Counted from the stretch's first letter, positions 1-12,664 are shown. The stretch is DNA of 64,000 nt from Metellina segmentata (GCA_947359465.1 OX375877.1:75714698-75778697); one strand, 5' to 3'. The notes: generated by a model not told the origin, from the letters alone. Made by a program: numbers and translations.

Positions 1-120
1 ATTTGAATTTGTAGAGAACGTTATTTCCTATGATACCTTTGAATTTCCTCTAAAATGAATATTGCACGAAATAAAAGCGTTTGATGTCTGTGTGTGTCCA
101 AATGATTGAATATATTTTCC

Positions 121-300
121 TCCATATTTGCATACTGTGAGTACTAACATTAATTTAGTGACTGAACTGCGTTGTTCAAGTCTGTCCGTCGTCCCGTTCT
201 ATGTTCGATTTTGTGTATGTTTGTACGACTATCACAAAAAACTGAATGTTTGAGACTTATGATAAAGAGAATAAAATACAGAACAAGACCTTTTAAAATA
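121..300 (+). repeat. Dispersed repeat family Z, partial copy
   Basis: This stretch (cat/gcatact-gtgagtac..., then 'tctgtcc', 'gttctatgttcgattttgtg') matches the inner part of family Z copies near 51590-51700 (+) and 34640-34760 (-). Only the interior is present. I see no terminal signature and no coding potential. Confidence 0.5.
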
Positions 301-459
301 GGACTGATAGCTAATATGGTAATCTTGGATTCAGGATTGTTGGATACTTTGAGGTTTATGGATACGACAGTTGTCGCCTTGTATTTTTTTAATCATTCGG
401 TTTTTTTTTTAAATTTTGTCCGTAAAATTCCAAGAATCTGTTGTACTGAAGAAACATAA

Positions 460-1437
460 ACTCATTCCCTTTTGTTCGAAGCTTTTTTTTTAATGTTTTA
501 TGATGTATTTCTGGATTTTCAATTTGATGTTTTACGTTCAATAACTAATCAAAGGTAACTAGTGGTTTAGTTAGTTTGAAAACATTTTTAATCGTTAGAT
601 GAGTATTATATGCATTCTGAGTAACATTTGCATGCTCTAGAGACTTTTCTATCTTACTAAAAATATTTAATTTCAACAAAAATGTTAAACATGACAGCTG
701 TAAAAATTGTGTTTTTAACAATTGTGTTCATTGATTAGAGTGTGGTAGTTGTTACATAAATGATGAATATGAATTACAAATGAACAAAATCGGAAGTTAG
801 TTGACCAATTCAACCTGAGTAACGCCGGGTAATTCTGCTGATTGGCAGTAAGAACGCTGAACTGATTGATCACTGATAGATTAGACTCATTTGCTTGTTG
901 AAATCAGATGGGAAAGATGTCAATTTCTTATAGGTAGGTGGTTTGAATTATCTGCTTTACCATTTTTGAATTTTAAATACCAGATTTCGTTGACATAAGG
1001 TTAAATGGAGAGTTGCGCTAGAGAAGTAAATTGTTTAATAAGAGGAATTTAAATTGTGCTATATTAAAAAAAAATGTATAATTCATGAAATGAAGTTTCG
1101 TGTGCTTCACTTATTCAGATAATATTCTTTGAAGTTCTGAATAAGTTGTCTTGCGTATAGAAATTAAAACGTGAATAGTTTTTAAAATCTTTTTTTGAAG
1201 GCGAGTAACCAGAAATTTAACTGTTATTATATCTTAGATTTTCTGTCAACGTCCAAGTAATGAATGTAAAAAATAAATTGTTACGAATACGATAAATGTA
1301 TTTCCTAGAAGTCGTATGGATGTGTTTTTTATAAATGATATTTTTGTTCTTGCTATTTTCTGAATTTTGCAGTTTGGAATTTTATTCCGTAATTGTTCCA
1401 GATACCACAATCTAAAGCTTCGTAGAGACCTGATCAA
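460..1437. other. AT-rich stretch with no recognised feature
   Basis: No reading frame here resembles a known protein. I see no tandem repeat, no terminal inverted repeat and no RNA gene. Confidence 0.5.
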
Positions 1438-2200
1438 TGAACCGAACAACGATCCGAACATCAAACAGAACGGAGAATAGACTAATTTCGCTGAACTGAA
1501 CGGTGTTGTGCTGTTCCCAGAAATATCTTGTAAACAACTTTGGAAGCTACAGTGGCGTATATTTATATTCCTTTTTCGTTAGACGTGAAGCAAAATCAAG
1601 AAGATGGCAAATATATTCATATACTCAAAAGAAGTACAGAAAATGCTGGCAGTTTAGTAAGTGAATTAAAGTTTCAAGCTGTAAGTGTACATTACAAAAT
1701 TTCAGAAGGATGTCACCTGATTTTGAGTATTTATTAAACAAAATTGGTAAAAAAAATAGAAAAACAGGATACTGTACAAAGAAAATCAATATCAGCTCAA
1801 GTTAGGTTGGCATTAACCCTCCGCTTCTTAGAAACAGTAGATTCATACAGCAGTCTTCAATATTTATTTGGATGTCTTGCTTGCCACAATAACTCGTGTT
1901 GGTATTGAAAACATTTTTCTTCCACCACTCCATTGCAACTGTCTCGAATACCTAAGCCTACCAAATAATTACACAAAGAATAATAATAAACAAATTATAT
2001 GCCTCCCGTCCAAACTTACAAACACATTCGCGCGATTACCCTTTGATGTATACAAAAAAAAACGACAGCTGATGGATCGGCCTTGAACACGAATTGGTAG
2101 GATTCGCAAATCTTGCCAAACATGTTCGTGGTCCCGTCCCATCTAGTGTTCCGTTTGATGTTCGCCGTTCGGATCGTTGTTCTGTTCGTCGTTTGGCTAT
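1438..2200. repeat. Short imperfect inverted repeat bounding a 0.75-kb segment
   Basis: About 35 bases at 1438-1480 (gaacaacgatccgaacatca...) recur in reverse complement at about 2150-2195 (tgatgttcg...gatcgttgttc). The pair could be the termini of an old non-autonomous element. I could not find a clean target duplication, and the interior has no recognisable gene. Confidence 0.4.
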
Positions 2201-2305
2201 ATGTTCAGGTCTGTACGAAGCTTAACGGTAATTAATCCTTTTAAAATGGGTTTCTTTAAGAAAGTCGAGATTATTGTGATATTGCTATTTTGCTACACAC
2301 TAGAT

Positions 2306-2924
2306 CAGAGATTCCCAACCGGTGGTACTCTTGCAACGTTTCTGGTGGTACGCAAGGATGATCCGAGCGACCCAAATATTCTACGAAGTTTGTTCGATTT
2401 CTTAGTATGTACAACCACGTTATAGGGAAAATGGGATTATATTAAATCAATTTTGTGATTAGCGTTTTTATTACATTGTAATAAATGATGCTAACAGTAG
2501 CACATTATGCTTTGTTGCTGGTTATCTATTTCTAGTCAATGGCTATCTCGGCGAAATTAAGTTGATATATCTCCCTGTCAAATCGTTTTACGAAGTATTC
2601 CTTTACTTGTATGTATGAGAAATACTCACGAGATAATTCGCACAAGAAAATTATTTGTTTTTAGACCTGTGAGTAAAAAATAAAACTGCAATTTTAAATA
2701 ATCGTTTTATTTTTTCCTTTATTAAAACATCATTAATACAAAATACACGTGCATTAATCATAAAATATAAAGCTTTCTCAGTATTTTAATTCAAATAAAA
2801 CAAGCCATTGGGCACTTTTCTAACATTAGATATATGTTTCTAAAAAAATGTAAAACTGGTGGTACGCCAAAATTTTCTAAAAATTTCAAGTGGTACTCAG
2901 TTATAAAAAGGTTGGGAACCCCTG
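2306..2924. mobile_element. Non-autonomous hAT element (MITE), 619 bp
   Basis: The left end CAGAGATTCCCAACC and right end GGTTGGGAACCCCTG are inverted repeats of the Charlie-like hAT type. A perfect 8-bp target duplication CACTAGAT flanks the element at 2298-2305 and 2925-2932. The subterminal 'GGTGGTAC' motif is repeated near both ends. There is no transposase frame, so it depends on a transposase in trans. Confidence 0.9.
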
Positions 2925-2932
2925 CACTAGAT

Positions 2933-3781
2933 AGTTCTGCTCTAGGAATTGATTCGACTTGCGTGTGATTCGGCAGAGTATTCGTATAAAATAAGCATCT
3001 CCCTTGTTTGAGACTATTCTTTCTGTCCTCGCCTTTTAAAAAATTTTATGAGAATCGAAAAGACAGATAAAAAAATGAAATGACAAAATCATTGGAAAAA
3101 GGAATCTTTCTTTCCTGCATTAAATTTCGATCATTCCGGTTTTTGTTTTTACTTTCGATTCCACCAGTTTGATAAAAAAATGACACTTAAAACCTTTCTT
3201 TGGGAGATTCCATGGAGGTTGCCCTTCACGGTGCTTATCAAAGTTACTAAGTTCGATTGTTTGAAAAACTGGGCAGCACTTAATACAACGGAACTTCCTA
3301 CGTTTCCAAACTTTCTAAGAGATGCGATCTCAAAACACAGCCAATTATTGAACACTTGCATCTTATAAACACGAGTCACTCTACTGTTGCATCGACAGTT
3401 TTGTTCTTTTCCACTTGAATGGGTTCTTATGCCTCGAATTCCCTTTCGGAGATTATAGTCTTACTATAACTAACGATGTAAATTTACTCTTGCGATGTTT
3501 TTTTTTTTATGAAATTGTAAGTTTATAGATTTTCTGGAAATCGATTCGAGCCTTTTATTTTTGTCTATTTTTATTGCTTAATATCAATTGCTGGCAAAGT
3601 ATCGTTCTCAAATTTCATATCTTATTTGGATCCATTTATAATGAACGAAGCATCCATATTCACACACATTGATTCCATATCTCTAGAATAAATAAAATTA
3701 TCGCGCCATATAACACCATTTCGGGTTATTTTTACTGGTTTTTGTCCTTATTTCTAACAAAATGCATGGCAATAAAATTAT
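2933..3781. other. Unassigned AT-rich stretch
   Basis: No gene is recognised. A roughly 60-bp block at 3713-3775 (ccatttcgggttattttt...) recurs at 4075-4135, on the other side of the SINE, as a diverged direct repeat. Confidence 0.5.
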
Positions 3782-3795
3782 CCCAAAACATATAA

Positions 3796-4063
3796 TTTTT
3801 TTTTTTTTAATGGCGGGCACATTTTGACCGAAGTCATTGGCCACTACAAGGCCGGAAGTGATGGCCACTTGTGAAGGAGCACCCAGTGGGAGGGCCATTA
3901 TTGCCCCTAACAATTACATCGTAATTTTGAACCATATTCAGATGACGAAGCAACACCTAAGCTGGTATACGCTTACAAACATCCATGCCCAAACCCGGAT
4001 TCGAACCGGGGACCTTCCGATCTAGAGGCTAACACCTTAACCACTATACCGGTTGGTCGGCCC
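3796..4063 (-). mobile_element. tRNA-derived SINE
   Basis: On the minus strand the element begins GGGCCGACCAACCGG and continues with an A-box-like TAGTGGTTAAGG and a B box GGTTCGAATCC. A tRNA-unrelated body follows (ending tgcccgccatt) and an A tail of 13 bases (T run 3796-3808). The target duplication is cccaaaacatataa at 3782-3795 and 4061-4074, 11 to 14 bp depending on how the shared CCC is assigned. A related copy lies at 55533-55766 on the plus strand. The parent tRNA isotype could not be settled because the anticodon stem is eroded. Confidence 0.88.
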
Positions 4064-4074
4064 AAAACATATAA

Positions 4075-6147
4075 TAGCATTTCGGGTTTTTTTACTTGTT
4101 TTTGACCTTATTTCCAATAAAATGAACGGGAATGAGCATACCTGTTATTACCCAATTCGATTCCAAACATCTACTTTCACACCATTCCCTCTTTCAAAGG
4201 CAATTCTGAATTTTTTTTTTAGCTAAATCTTCCTTTAATAACTATTTTATTTTCTGCCCTGATTTCTGTCTTCCAGATTTTGCATTACTTTCTGTCCTCA
4301 AACTTCTAAAGAATTTCATTTGAGTTCGAGTTCTTGGGTGGAGTTTCAGATAAATACATCCCAATAGCTCCAAAGGGGCCTGAATCTCCGCTATTGACAT
4401 TTTAGACACTTGAAAAGAATTGGCGGATGGGTTCTAAAACGATCGATTTTATATTATTTATATTTCCATTGTTGCCATCCCACAATAAATAACATAGATT
4501 TTTGTTCCTTATATGTGTGAAATATATTATAGAAGAAATAGTTTATCCGAAAAAATTCTGTATTTGAAAAATATTGAAACATAACAAATATGTATTTAAA
4601 ATAAATACTAGCTAATAAGACAATTTTAAATATTTCACAGAAATAGGGGTTGAGGCGTTAATTTATGGTAGTAATTTTACTATTAAAATTTAACCTATAC
4701 AAGTTATTTAGTTACAAGTTACCTATTTAGGTTTGTGTTCTAGAGGTGGTACACAGGAATGAATCTTACACCATCAATGTTTTATTTCTATACATATATA
4801 CAATGGACTATTTACAGACAGCTTAAGTCATCGCACAATCCATTCCGAATCTCCGTTCTAAACTTAGCTTTTCTTTTTATCCAGTTTCTTATCTTTATTT
4901 TTAAAAACCGCAGTCTACTCGTTTTGTGAGGTGAAACTGCAGGGTGTTTTCATGTAATGATAATTTTGTTCTGGAATAACTTTTAAACACAAAGCACTCT
5001 TTTTTCGTGTTTTTTTAAGTATTGATTGATTGACGAATAACCGCCTCTGATCGAGCTGCGACTTTACCCCCCCCCCCACCCCCCCATCGATTTCAAACAA
5101 AAGATATTTTCTTCCAGGAGAAAATTTTCAAATGAAGCCAATTTAGAAGTTTTGGCGCACAACCGTCGCAACCATGGACGAAAAACATAGTAATCAGTAG
5201 TTGCTAGTCGTCAGAACCAATGACACTTCCCTAGAGTAAATTTCAAAATCACTTTTCGTACCTCTAAAACCTCACCTTAAAAAAGTTAAATTGCTCTTTT
5301 TTGGCTTTGTTTTGTATAAAATATCGGCAAATCTGTTGGGCCTATTTCAAACTAACTCAATCATAATGCAATGTCAATACCTTTACTGCTTTAAAAATTG
5401 ATTGTACAATGCCTAAGTCGGGTCCAACTGTCGTTAATTTGAAGCTTTTAAAAATTATTTTGACTTCGAATATTCGTCGTACCTTTCGAAACCAGGGCAC
5501 CGTACTTATTTTGTAAGTGTAAAAAAAAGGGGGGAATCGCGAAAGATTTTAATAATTTATCACCAGAAAATTTATAGGAAAAACGTCAACAGGGAGAAAG
5601 ATCGAGATGGGGTATCTAAGAAGATCCGGACATTTGATGCTGAGTGTTAATTGGCTCGGAGGCAGTTCTTGAAAGTATAGGCGTCGCATCTTAAAGGTAA
5701 AAAAATGCCTGGTACGAGTGCGCCAAGTACCTCAACCGCTCAGTTGGACTCAAATAGCATATCTGATGGCATAAACTTTTTATTATCGAATTATGTTCAA
5801 CCCATGAAGGTCGGTAATTATCCACAACTTTAGCATCAACAGCAAGTGCACCAATTGTGATGTATGTGCGGAGCGATGAACATTTGATGTGTGCAATAAA
5901 ACAAGTGTAGTACCAATTCCTTTCACTCTCATTCACCATAGGGCCTCACTGACGTATTATACGCCTTAAACCTAGTGACCGTGTCCCTACACAGATTTTA
6001 AGAAAATGTTTGGCATTTTCTTCTTCGACAGGAAAATCGGAGGCTCATTAAAAGAGAACTTTCTTTCATGTGTCATTCAAACGGATGCATCGACTTTTTA
6101 GTGAAATCGTCGAAACATAGCACTCGGCTTTGTTATTTATATCGGTC
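4075..6147. other. Unassigned stretch with a poly-C tract
   Basis: No gene is recognised. A C-rich tract sits at 5066-5084. The block around 5105-5215 (gagaaaattttca..., gcaaccatgg, gaaaaacat) is a diverged relative of 27430-27510, so it is probably part of an old dispersed repeat. Confidence 0.45.
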
Positions 6148-7532
6148 CAGAGTGGTAACAAAACTTGAAAATCTGGGAATTCTCGAGAAATTTTTTAATT
6201 CTGGAACAATTGGGGAAATCTCGGGAAAATTTCCGAATTTCACAAAAAATCAGGGAAAGTTTGATAATTTAAACGGCAACTATTATCGTTTGTCCTATTT
6301 CCAGATGCGGGATTGCGAGAACTTTTGAGAATCGAATAAATCCTACTCGCCAAAATTGTAATTCAAATAAAGAACACTGGAGTCGTAATTTTTGAACACC
6401 CCGAAAGCCGCCATCATAGTCTCGTCGACGTGAGGTGTTGAAATTTGTGTAACTAATACTTTTTTATGTGAATTAAATTGGTATTTTTTGCTTGCAATTA
6501 CATTTTTGTAGAATTATTTATGTATACAGGTGACCCTCTTTTAACACGGTCAAATGGTACCGTGTTATACGTAACTTGGGGTCATACAATTGGGTACCGT
6601 GTTATATGGAAACCGTGCTATAGGATAGTTCGTGTTGTATAGAAACCGTGTTAAGCGAAACTTCGGAAATTTATAAAAGTAGAGATTGCTTTCCGTGTAA
6701 TAAGGAAACTAAAACCGTGCTATAAGAAGTACTAAAAACCTAGAAAAAGCAACATATTTTTTGATATTTTAAATAAAGTTACATAAGGGATCATTAAAAA
6801 AAATAAGTAAATTCATGTTTTAAAAACATTTTAACTGTGTATTAAAACGTGTGTACGTGTATGGGGCACACACAATACAGACAGACAGATGAACAGACAG
6901 ACAGAATATAACAAGACTGAACATAACAAGGCTGAACATAACAAGACTGAACAGACCAGACATACAGAACAAACCAGACAGACTTAACAGGCAGACAGGA
7001 CAGAAAAACGGACCAGACAGGTGAAAAAAGTCTAACCGGTCTCTATTTAACCGTCCAATTGACCAACAATAGGTAAAAATTAAACCGTGCTATACAGAAA
7101 CTATTATCGTGTTATAGGAGGATCGTCGCAATTTTAGTACCGTGTTGTGGGGAATCCGTGTTATAAGAGGGTCACCTGTATTATATGAGTTTGATGAATA
7201 GTATGATAATGTAGAGTCGGGTGTAAAAAGTTTATAATCAAAATAATTTGTAATTTTTCTCCAGTTTTTTCAATTGCGACTGTAAGAATTCCATTAAGGG
7301 TTCCAACCCTACCAATAACAATTAAAGTATCTGAAGAGAAAAAATATATATATTTGTGTCGAGTTATCCTTTTTACCCCATCTGACCTTAATATTAAAAA
7401 TAATGTGTGGATACTGAAAATAGATACTGATCACGGATCACATTTATTAAGGGAATTGTAAAATCAGGGACATTTTTTGACATTATCGGGGAAATCAGGG
7501 AACTTTTTTTGAGGATTTTGTTGTCCACTCCG
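6148..7532. mobile_element. TIR element 'CAGRGTGG', copy A, split by a MITE
   Basis: It starts cagagtggtaacaaaacttg and ends attttgttgtccactccg. The last bases are a diverged reverse complement of the first. The body is rich in repeated 'cagggaaa' motifs. Copies B (8349-9030) and C (10681-11429) share it. It is interrupted at a TA by the MITE at 6527-7178. No transposase frame is visible and no clear target duplication was found, so the superfamily is left open. Confidence 0.6.
6527..7178. mobile_element. pogo-like MITE, 652 bp, nested
   Basis: The terminal inverted repeats begin CAGGTGACCCTCTTTTAACA and the right end mirrors them (tataagagggtcacctg). A TA dinucleotide flanks it at 6525-6526 and 7179-7180. 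The uninterrupted host sequence (tttatgtatatttgc) survives at about 8808-8822 and 11145-11160, which confirms the insertion point. The inside repeats 'accgtgtTATA' motifs and holds a CAGA/ACATAACAAGACTGA microsatellite at about 6880-7000. It is non-coding. Confidence 0.85.
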
Positions 7533-8348
7533 GTTGGTCGATTTGAAGATATCACGTGAATATAGGAAACATGTACAATTCCTAAATTATTCATTGGTTA
7601 AATTGATTATCCACCTTAATCAAAAACATTTCTCTGTGTTTCAATACCCAATCGACTAAATCGATTCGCAAATCTACGTAGTGTACCCTTTCGATAGAGA
7701 TTCCGCCCACATGCTTTATCTATTTCATTAGAAGGTCGATGAATGTATGGTATTGTTTACAATAGGTCAAATATTAAGTGTAAAATATTGATGTACGTTT
7801 ACATTAAGCATCGGGGTTGCTTTTAATGGGAAAATCTTCCTGATATTTTCTTGGAGGTTGGCAGGATTGCAAAAGCCGAAGAGCGCATTTAACCAATCAG
7901 TGCATACGAAGGTGATATTAAACTACGCATTTACAAATAATGCTCGAGCATACTCATTTCTCTCTTCCGACAATCAATTTGTTATGAAACATATGTACGA
8001 ATTTCACAACTGAACGTGCTTAAGTGGGAGGGTCAGTTTGAAAGCCTGCCTATTGAATTATCCTGTCATTAACGATTTAAAATGGTTGGTCTATGAAAGG
8101 AGAATAAGAGTTTTAAGTTGGTAGCTTTTAATTTAATTCGAGCGCGTGATGTTTGGTCCATGAGGGAAGTCGAGCTTCGCAAATCAATATTCCATCCTTC
8201 TATTTCAATCTTTCCAGCGTCACAAGATTTCCAAGTAATGTAGTATTGCTTGTACCCACAACATACTTAATGACTAAATAACCACATCTATTGGAGGTTC
8301 TTTAAACCTTACCTTTAAAAAGATTTCACTAGTCCTTTACTTAGAGTA
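7533..8348. repeat. Degenerate 2.3-kb tandem duplication, unit 1 (left part)
   Basis: From about 7740 this sequence aligns with 10040-10680 (shared landmarks: caatag-tcaaatatt, gtaaaagccga, atattaaa-acgcattta, tgctcga, caatcaatttgt). The offset is about 2.3 kb. Divergence is high, so the duplication is old. Confidence 0.6.
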
Positions 8349-9030
8349 CAGGGTGGTAACAGAACCTGGAAACCGGAAAATCAGGGAATTCTTGGGGAAC
8401 TTTTTATTTCTGGAAAAATCAGGAAAATCTCAGGAAACTTTTTATTTCTGGAAAAATCAGGGAAATCTCAGGGAAAATTTCCAAATTTTATAAAAAATCA
8501 GGGAAATTTTGACAATTTAAACGGCTACCATTATCCTTTGTCCTATTTAGAGATTCGCTATTACGAGTTCTTTAGAGAATCGAATAAATCGTATCCGTGA
8601 AATTGGAATTCGAATTAAGAACCATAGCGTCGAACTTTTAAACACCGCGAAAACCGCCACCGCTGCTTCTTTCGCGGCATCAGCGTCTTGTCGCCGTGAG
8701 GCTAGCGATACAACTTGTGGGATACAATTTGAAATTTGTATAACAAATGATGTTTTTTGTGATTAAATTAATTATTTTTGTTTGCAATTACATTTTTGTA
8801 GAATTTTTTATGTATATTTGCATTTGGTTTCGATGAATATTATGATAATGTAGGGTCAGATGTAAAATGTTCATAATCAAAATATTTTGCATTTTTTCTC
8901 CACTTTTTTCAATTGCAATTATAAGAGTTTCATTAAGGTTTCCAACACTTACAATAACAATTAAAATATCTGTAGAAGAAAAATACAAAATATTTGTGGA
9001 GAACTATTCTTTTACACCCTCTGACCCTAA
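8349..9030. mobile_element. TIR element 'CAGRGTGG', copy B, right end missing
   Basis: It begins cagggtggtaacagaacctgg and matches copies A and C through the 'ttacaccctctgaccctaaat' block. It then runs into the tandem array instead of reaching the right terminal repeat. It preserves the empty site of the pogo-like MITE found in copy A. Confidence 0.6.
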
Positions 9031-9870
9031 ATATTTTAGAAGATTATATTGGTCTTTCTCTAGAAAATAATCTTTTGGAATAATTCACTCTTCCTTCCCT
9101 TAAAAGTCTTTTGGAAAGATTCCGTTGGTTTTTTCCTAGAATAGAATCCCTTGAAAAGATTATATTGGTCTTTCTCTAGAATTCAATCTTTTCGAATTAT
9201 TCTACTGCTCCTTTTCTTATAAGTGGGTCTTTTGGAACGAATTTCCGTTGGTTCTTTTCTTTATAATAAAACCATTTGGAAATATTCTCTTCTTTCTTTA
9301 TTAGGGAATTATTTGAAAATATTATACTGCTTCTTTTATTAAAAGTGGATCCTTTATAAATATTCCGTTGCTTCTCTCCTTAGAATATAGTCCCTTGAAA
9401 AGATTCTATTGGTCTTTCTCTAGAAAATAATCTTTTGGAATAATTCACTCTTCCTTCACTTAAAAGTGGATCTTTTGGAGAGATTCCGTTAGTTCTTGCT
9501 TTAGAATAGAATCTATTGAAAAGATAATATTGGTCTTTCACTAGAATACAATCTTTTGGAATTATTCTAATGCTCCTTTCCTTAAAAGTGGATCCATTGA
9601 AAAGATTCTGTTGATCCTTTTCTTAATAGTAGAACCCTTTGGGAAGATTCTCTTTCATTGTAAGGGAATCATTTGAAAATAATCTGGTGTTCCTTTTCCT
9701 TATCTTAGAATCCTTTGGAACGATTCTATTGCTATTTTGCACAGAATATAATCTTTTGGAAATATTCTATTTCTTCTAATGGGATCATTTGGAAAGATGA
9801 TTCTATTTCTTCTAATCGGATCATTTGGAAAGATTCTATTTCTTCTAATCGGATCATTTGGAAAGATTCT
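9030..9870. repeat. Degenerate tandem array
   Basis: Units of roughly 50-60 bp built on 'tttggaaagattctattggt' and 'tttctctagaatagaatc' repeat with many substitutions. At 9767-9870 the array ends in three near-identical units of about 35 bp (ttcttctaatcggatcattt). The frame crossing this end reads repeated SSNRIIWKDSI, which reflects the DNA repeat and is not evidence of a gene. Confidence 0.75.
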
Positions 9871-10680
9871 ATTTGTCACACGAAAGTTAAAATTGGTTAT
9901 AAGTCATGCAGGGAAGACTAGACTGCAGTGTTCAAGGTATAATTATACATGGTAAACTTGAAGAGGGTTAAGGAAGTATTCAATTTTTTTATCACAACTG
10001 TGAACTGAAATATTATTTACAAGAAGAAAACGCCGTTCTTACGTATAGCACTGTTTACAATAGTTCAAATATTTTGTACAAAATATTTGTGTACGGTTTT
10101 TACATTTGAGTATCGAAGTTGCATTTGATCTAAAAGTCTTCCGGTCACTTTCTAGGAAGTTTGCAGGTATGTAAAAGCCGAGAGAGAATAACGTATCGAA
10201 CCAATCAATGCAGACGAAGTCGATATTAAATAACGCATTTACTAATTATGCTCGAACGGATTCATTTCTCACTTCCAGCAATCAATTTGTAACCCAATCT
10301 AGGTAAAGATTTCTCAAGGGAACTAAGTGAACGGGTCAGTTTGAAAGCGTGCCTATCGAATTACCCTGTCATTAATGATTAAAAATGGACGTGGTATGAA
10401 AGGAGAATACGAGTTTTAAGTAGATGGCTTTTAATTTAATGCGAGAGTGATTAGTCCACGAGAAATCGAGCTTCTCAAATCAATACCCCTGACTTCTATT
10501 TTGATCCTCCGAGCGTCACTAGATTTTCGAGTGGTGCAGTATAGCTCCTACCCACAGCACACTTAATGACTAACTAACCACATCTAATGGGTGAGATAGC
10601 ATTGCTTAAACCTTTGGAACGATTCTATATTTCCTTTTCCTAGAATAGAATCCCTTGGATAGATTCTACTGCTCTTTCTG
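9871..10680. repeat. Degenerate 2.3-kb tandem duplication, unit 2 (left part)
   Basis: This is the counterpart of 7740-8348. Immediately before the TIR element it contains residual array units (cctttggaacgattctat), so array and duplication share a history. No gene is seen. Confidence 0.55.
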
Positions 10681-11040
10681 CAGAGTGGTAACAGAACCTG
10701 GAAAACCGGAAAATCGGGGAATTCTCAGGAAATTTTTAATTTCTGGAAAAATCGGGTAAATCTCAGGGAAAATTTCCAATTTTTACAAAAAAGCAAGGAA
10801 ATTTTGACAGTTTAAACGGCTACCATTATCGTTTGTCCTATTTAGAGGTGCACTATTACGAGTACTTTTGAGAATCGAATAAATCGTATTCGCCGAAATT
10901 GTAATTCGAATAAAGAACCATGGCGTCGTAATTTTTAAACACCGAGAAAACCGCCGCCGCCATTTTTTTCGCGGCTGCAGCGTCTTGTCGCCGTGAGGCT
11001 AGCGATACAACTGGTGGTATGCAATTTGAAATTTGTGTAA

Positions 11041-11085
<45 letters not shown>

Positions 11086-11429
11086 TTTTTTGTGTATTAA
11101 ATTAATTATTTTTGTTTGCAATTACATTTTTGTAGAATTTTGTATGTATATTTGCATTTGGTTTTAATGAATAGTATGATAATGTAGGGTCAGGTGTAAA
11201 ATGTTCATAATCAAAATATTTCGAATTTTTGTGAAGAATTATCCTTTTACACCCTATGACCTGAAATATTTAAAAACAGTGTTGTGTGGATACTGTATAT
11301 CGATATCAATCACGGATCACAACATTTCTTAAGGGAATTGTTAAATCATGGAAATTTTTGTGAGACAATCAGGGAAATCATGGAAATATCAGGGAACTTT
11401 TTTTTTCCAAGGATTTTGTTGCCACCCTG
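10681..11429. mobile_element. TIR element 'CAGRGTGG', copy C, 749 bp
   Basis: It starts cagagtggtaacagaacctgg and ends ggattttgttgccaccctg, so the ends are imperfect inverted repeats. It includes an (AT)n microsatellite at 11043-11081. This is the only copy reaching both ends without a nested insertion. It is non-coding, and no target duplication is obvious. Confidence 0.65.
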
Positions 11430-11828
11430 TTTTGTATAATAGAATGTTGTAATTGTTCTACTGTTCCTTTCCTTGCCCCTACGAGTGGTTTCAACAAGAT
11501 ATCTCATCCATGATCTGACCAATTTTGTTTATGACGAGATATCTCGTCATCAAGATATTGCCGATTTTTTATGATGACGAGTTCAAGACCTGGTCTGTTT
11601 TCGTCTAATGCGAGATATCAAGATCTAATCAGTTTTGCTAATGATGAGAATACCTAGTCGATACAACCACAAAGTGAATGTGGAAAAATTCCGAAAATTC
11701 TTTCCTTTTAATAGAATCCTTTGTGACTAATTCAATCTCCAAATTATTCTATTATAAGAGAAATAGAGCTTTCCAAAGTTTAAAATTGGTTAGACCTCTA
11801 AGAGACAAGAGTGCAGATTGCAAGGTAG
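11430..11828. repeat. Short degenerate repeats around 'gatatctcgtcat'
   Basis: Between about 11488 and 11660 three loose units share 'caagatatctc', 'gatctgacc' and 'ttttgctaatga'. A further unit lies at 12899-12970. No gene is recognised. Confidence 0.5.
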
Positions 11829-12069
11829 AATTAAAGAGGTGATTGGAGGAAGGGTTATGTGACATTTTTAATTTCGTGATATTTGGCCTCAAAGTCAATC
11901 ATACTACACGAGTTGAAAGAAGTTTGGGATTGGTGTTGTTTGTAAGTATCCGCAAAAATAATAGTTGGATTGCTCTTGTTGTCAGCTAAAGTCATACCCT
12001 GAAGCAACTTCAAAACTCCAAATGTAAACGAATGTCACATAACCCCTTCTTCCACTCACCCCTTCAATT
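11829..12069. mobile_element. MITE-like inverted-repeat element, about 241 bp
   Basis: Arms of about 37 bp face each other: left aattaaagaggtgattgg then agggttatgtgacatt, right the reverse complement (aatgtcacataacccc, cttccactcacccc). The interior is unique and non-coding. The target duplication is uncertain. Confidence 0.65.
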
Positions 12070-12481
12070 ATAAGTGTGGACCCCTCACAGCGTTAAGAAA
12101 ATATTGAATTTGGTGACTTTTAAAGAGATTACAAATTGAAATATGAAATCCCAGACCTTTTCCGGTTCAAGTAAAAACTGAATTTGTCTTCCGTGAACGA
12201 TTCCAGGCGACGCAACTATTCTAACTTTTCGCTGTATGGAACATAACGGACGTATCAATTACGGAGTACCTTGCAGAGAACTGCGAACCTCCAAATCAGA
12301 ATTAATGAAGAATTTATTGATTGTAAACTTAAAAATAAGGGAAGAAAGTTAAAGGTAGTGACAATGCACTATGAATAAGGTAAATAATTTAGATAGACGA
12401 TAGAGGTATGTTTTTTGCTTTTTTTGTGTGTGTAAATTTTCAGAAAAAGACTTGTGAACGAATCTTTATTTTGTGAATCAC
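12070..12481. other. Unassigned stretch
   Basis: No gene, repeat or RNA feature is recognised. Confidence 0.5.
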
Positions 12482-12484
12482 TAA

Positions 12485-12661
12485 GGTCATGTTCACATGA
12501 GGCGTTTCAACGAGCGTATAGCGAGGCTAGCGAAGTCCATCCATTAAATTATGTTTTTTTTTTATTCCTCTAATTCAAGTTTCTATCTTTGCGACCTTGA
12601 AGAGCGGGACCTCACTAGCCTCGCCAAACGCTCGTTTTACGCGCCTCATGTGAACGGTGCC
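12485..12661. mobile_element. PIF/Harbinger-like MITE, 177 bp
   Basis: Arms of about 55 bp are imperfect inverted repeats (ggtcatgttcacatgaggcg; the right end, read in reverse, is ggcaccgttcacatgaggcg). A 3-bp TAA duplication flanks it at 12482-12484 and 12662-12664, as expected for PIF/Harbinger. It is essentially a hairpin with no coding sequence. Confidence 0.8.
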
Positions 12662-12664
12662 TAA

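Noticed and set aside
3995..4063. Functional tRNA gene on the minus strand
   Set aside because: Box A and B sequences are present, but the acceptor and anticodon stems do not fold well. A SINE body, A tail and target duplication follow.
9715..9921. Frame with repeated SSNRIIWKDSI
   Set aside because: This is a by-product of the ~35-bp DNA tandem repeat at the end of the 9030-9870 array.
11043..11081. Origin or regulatory element at the (AT)n tract
   Set aside because: A simple microsatellite inside TIR element copy C, with no other signal.
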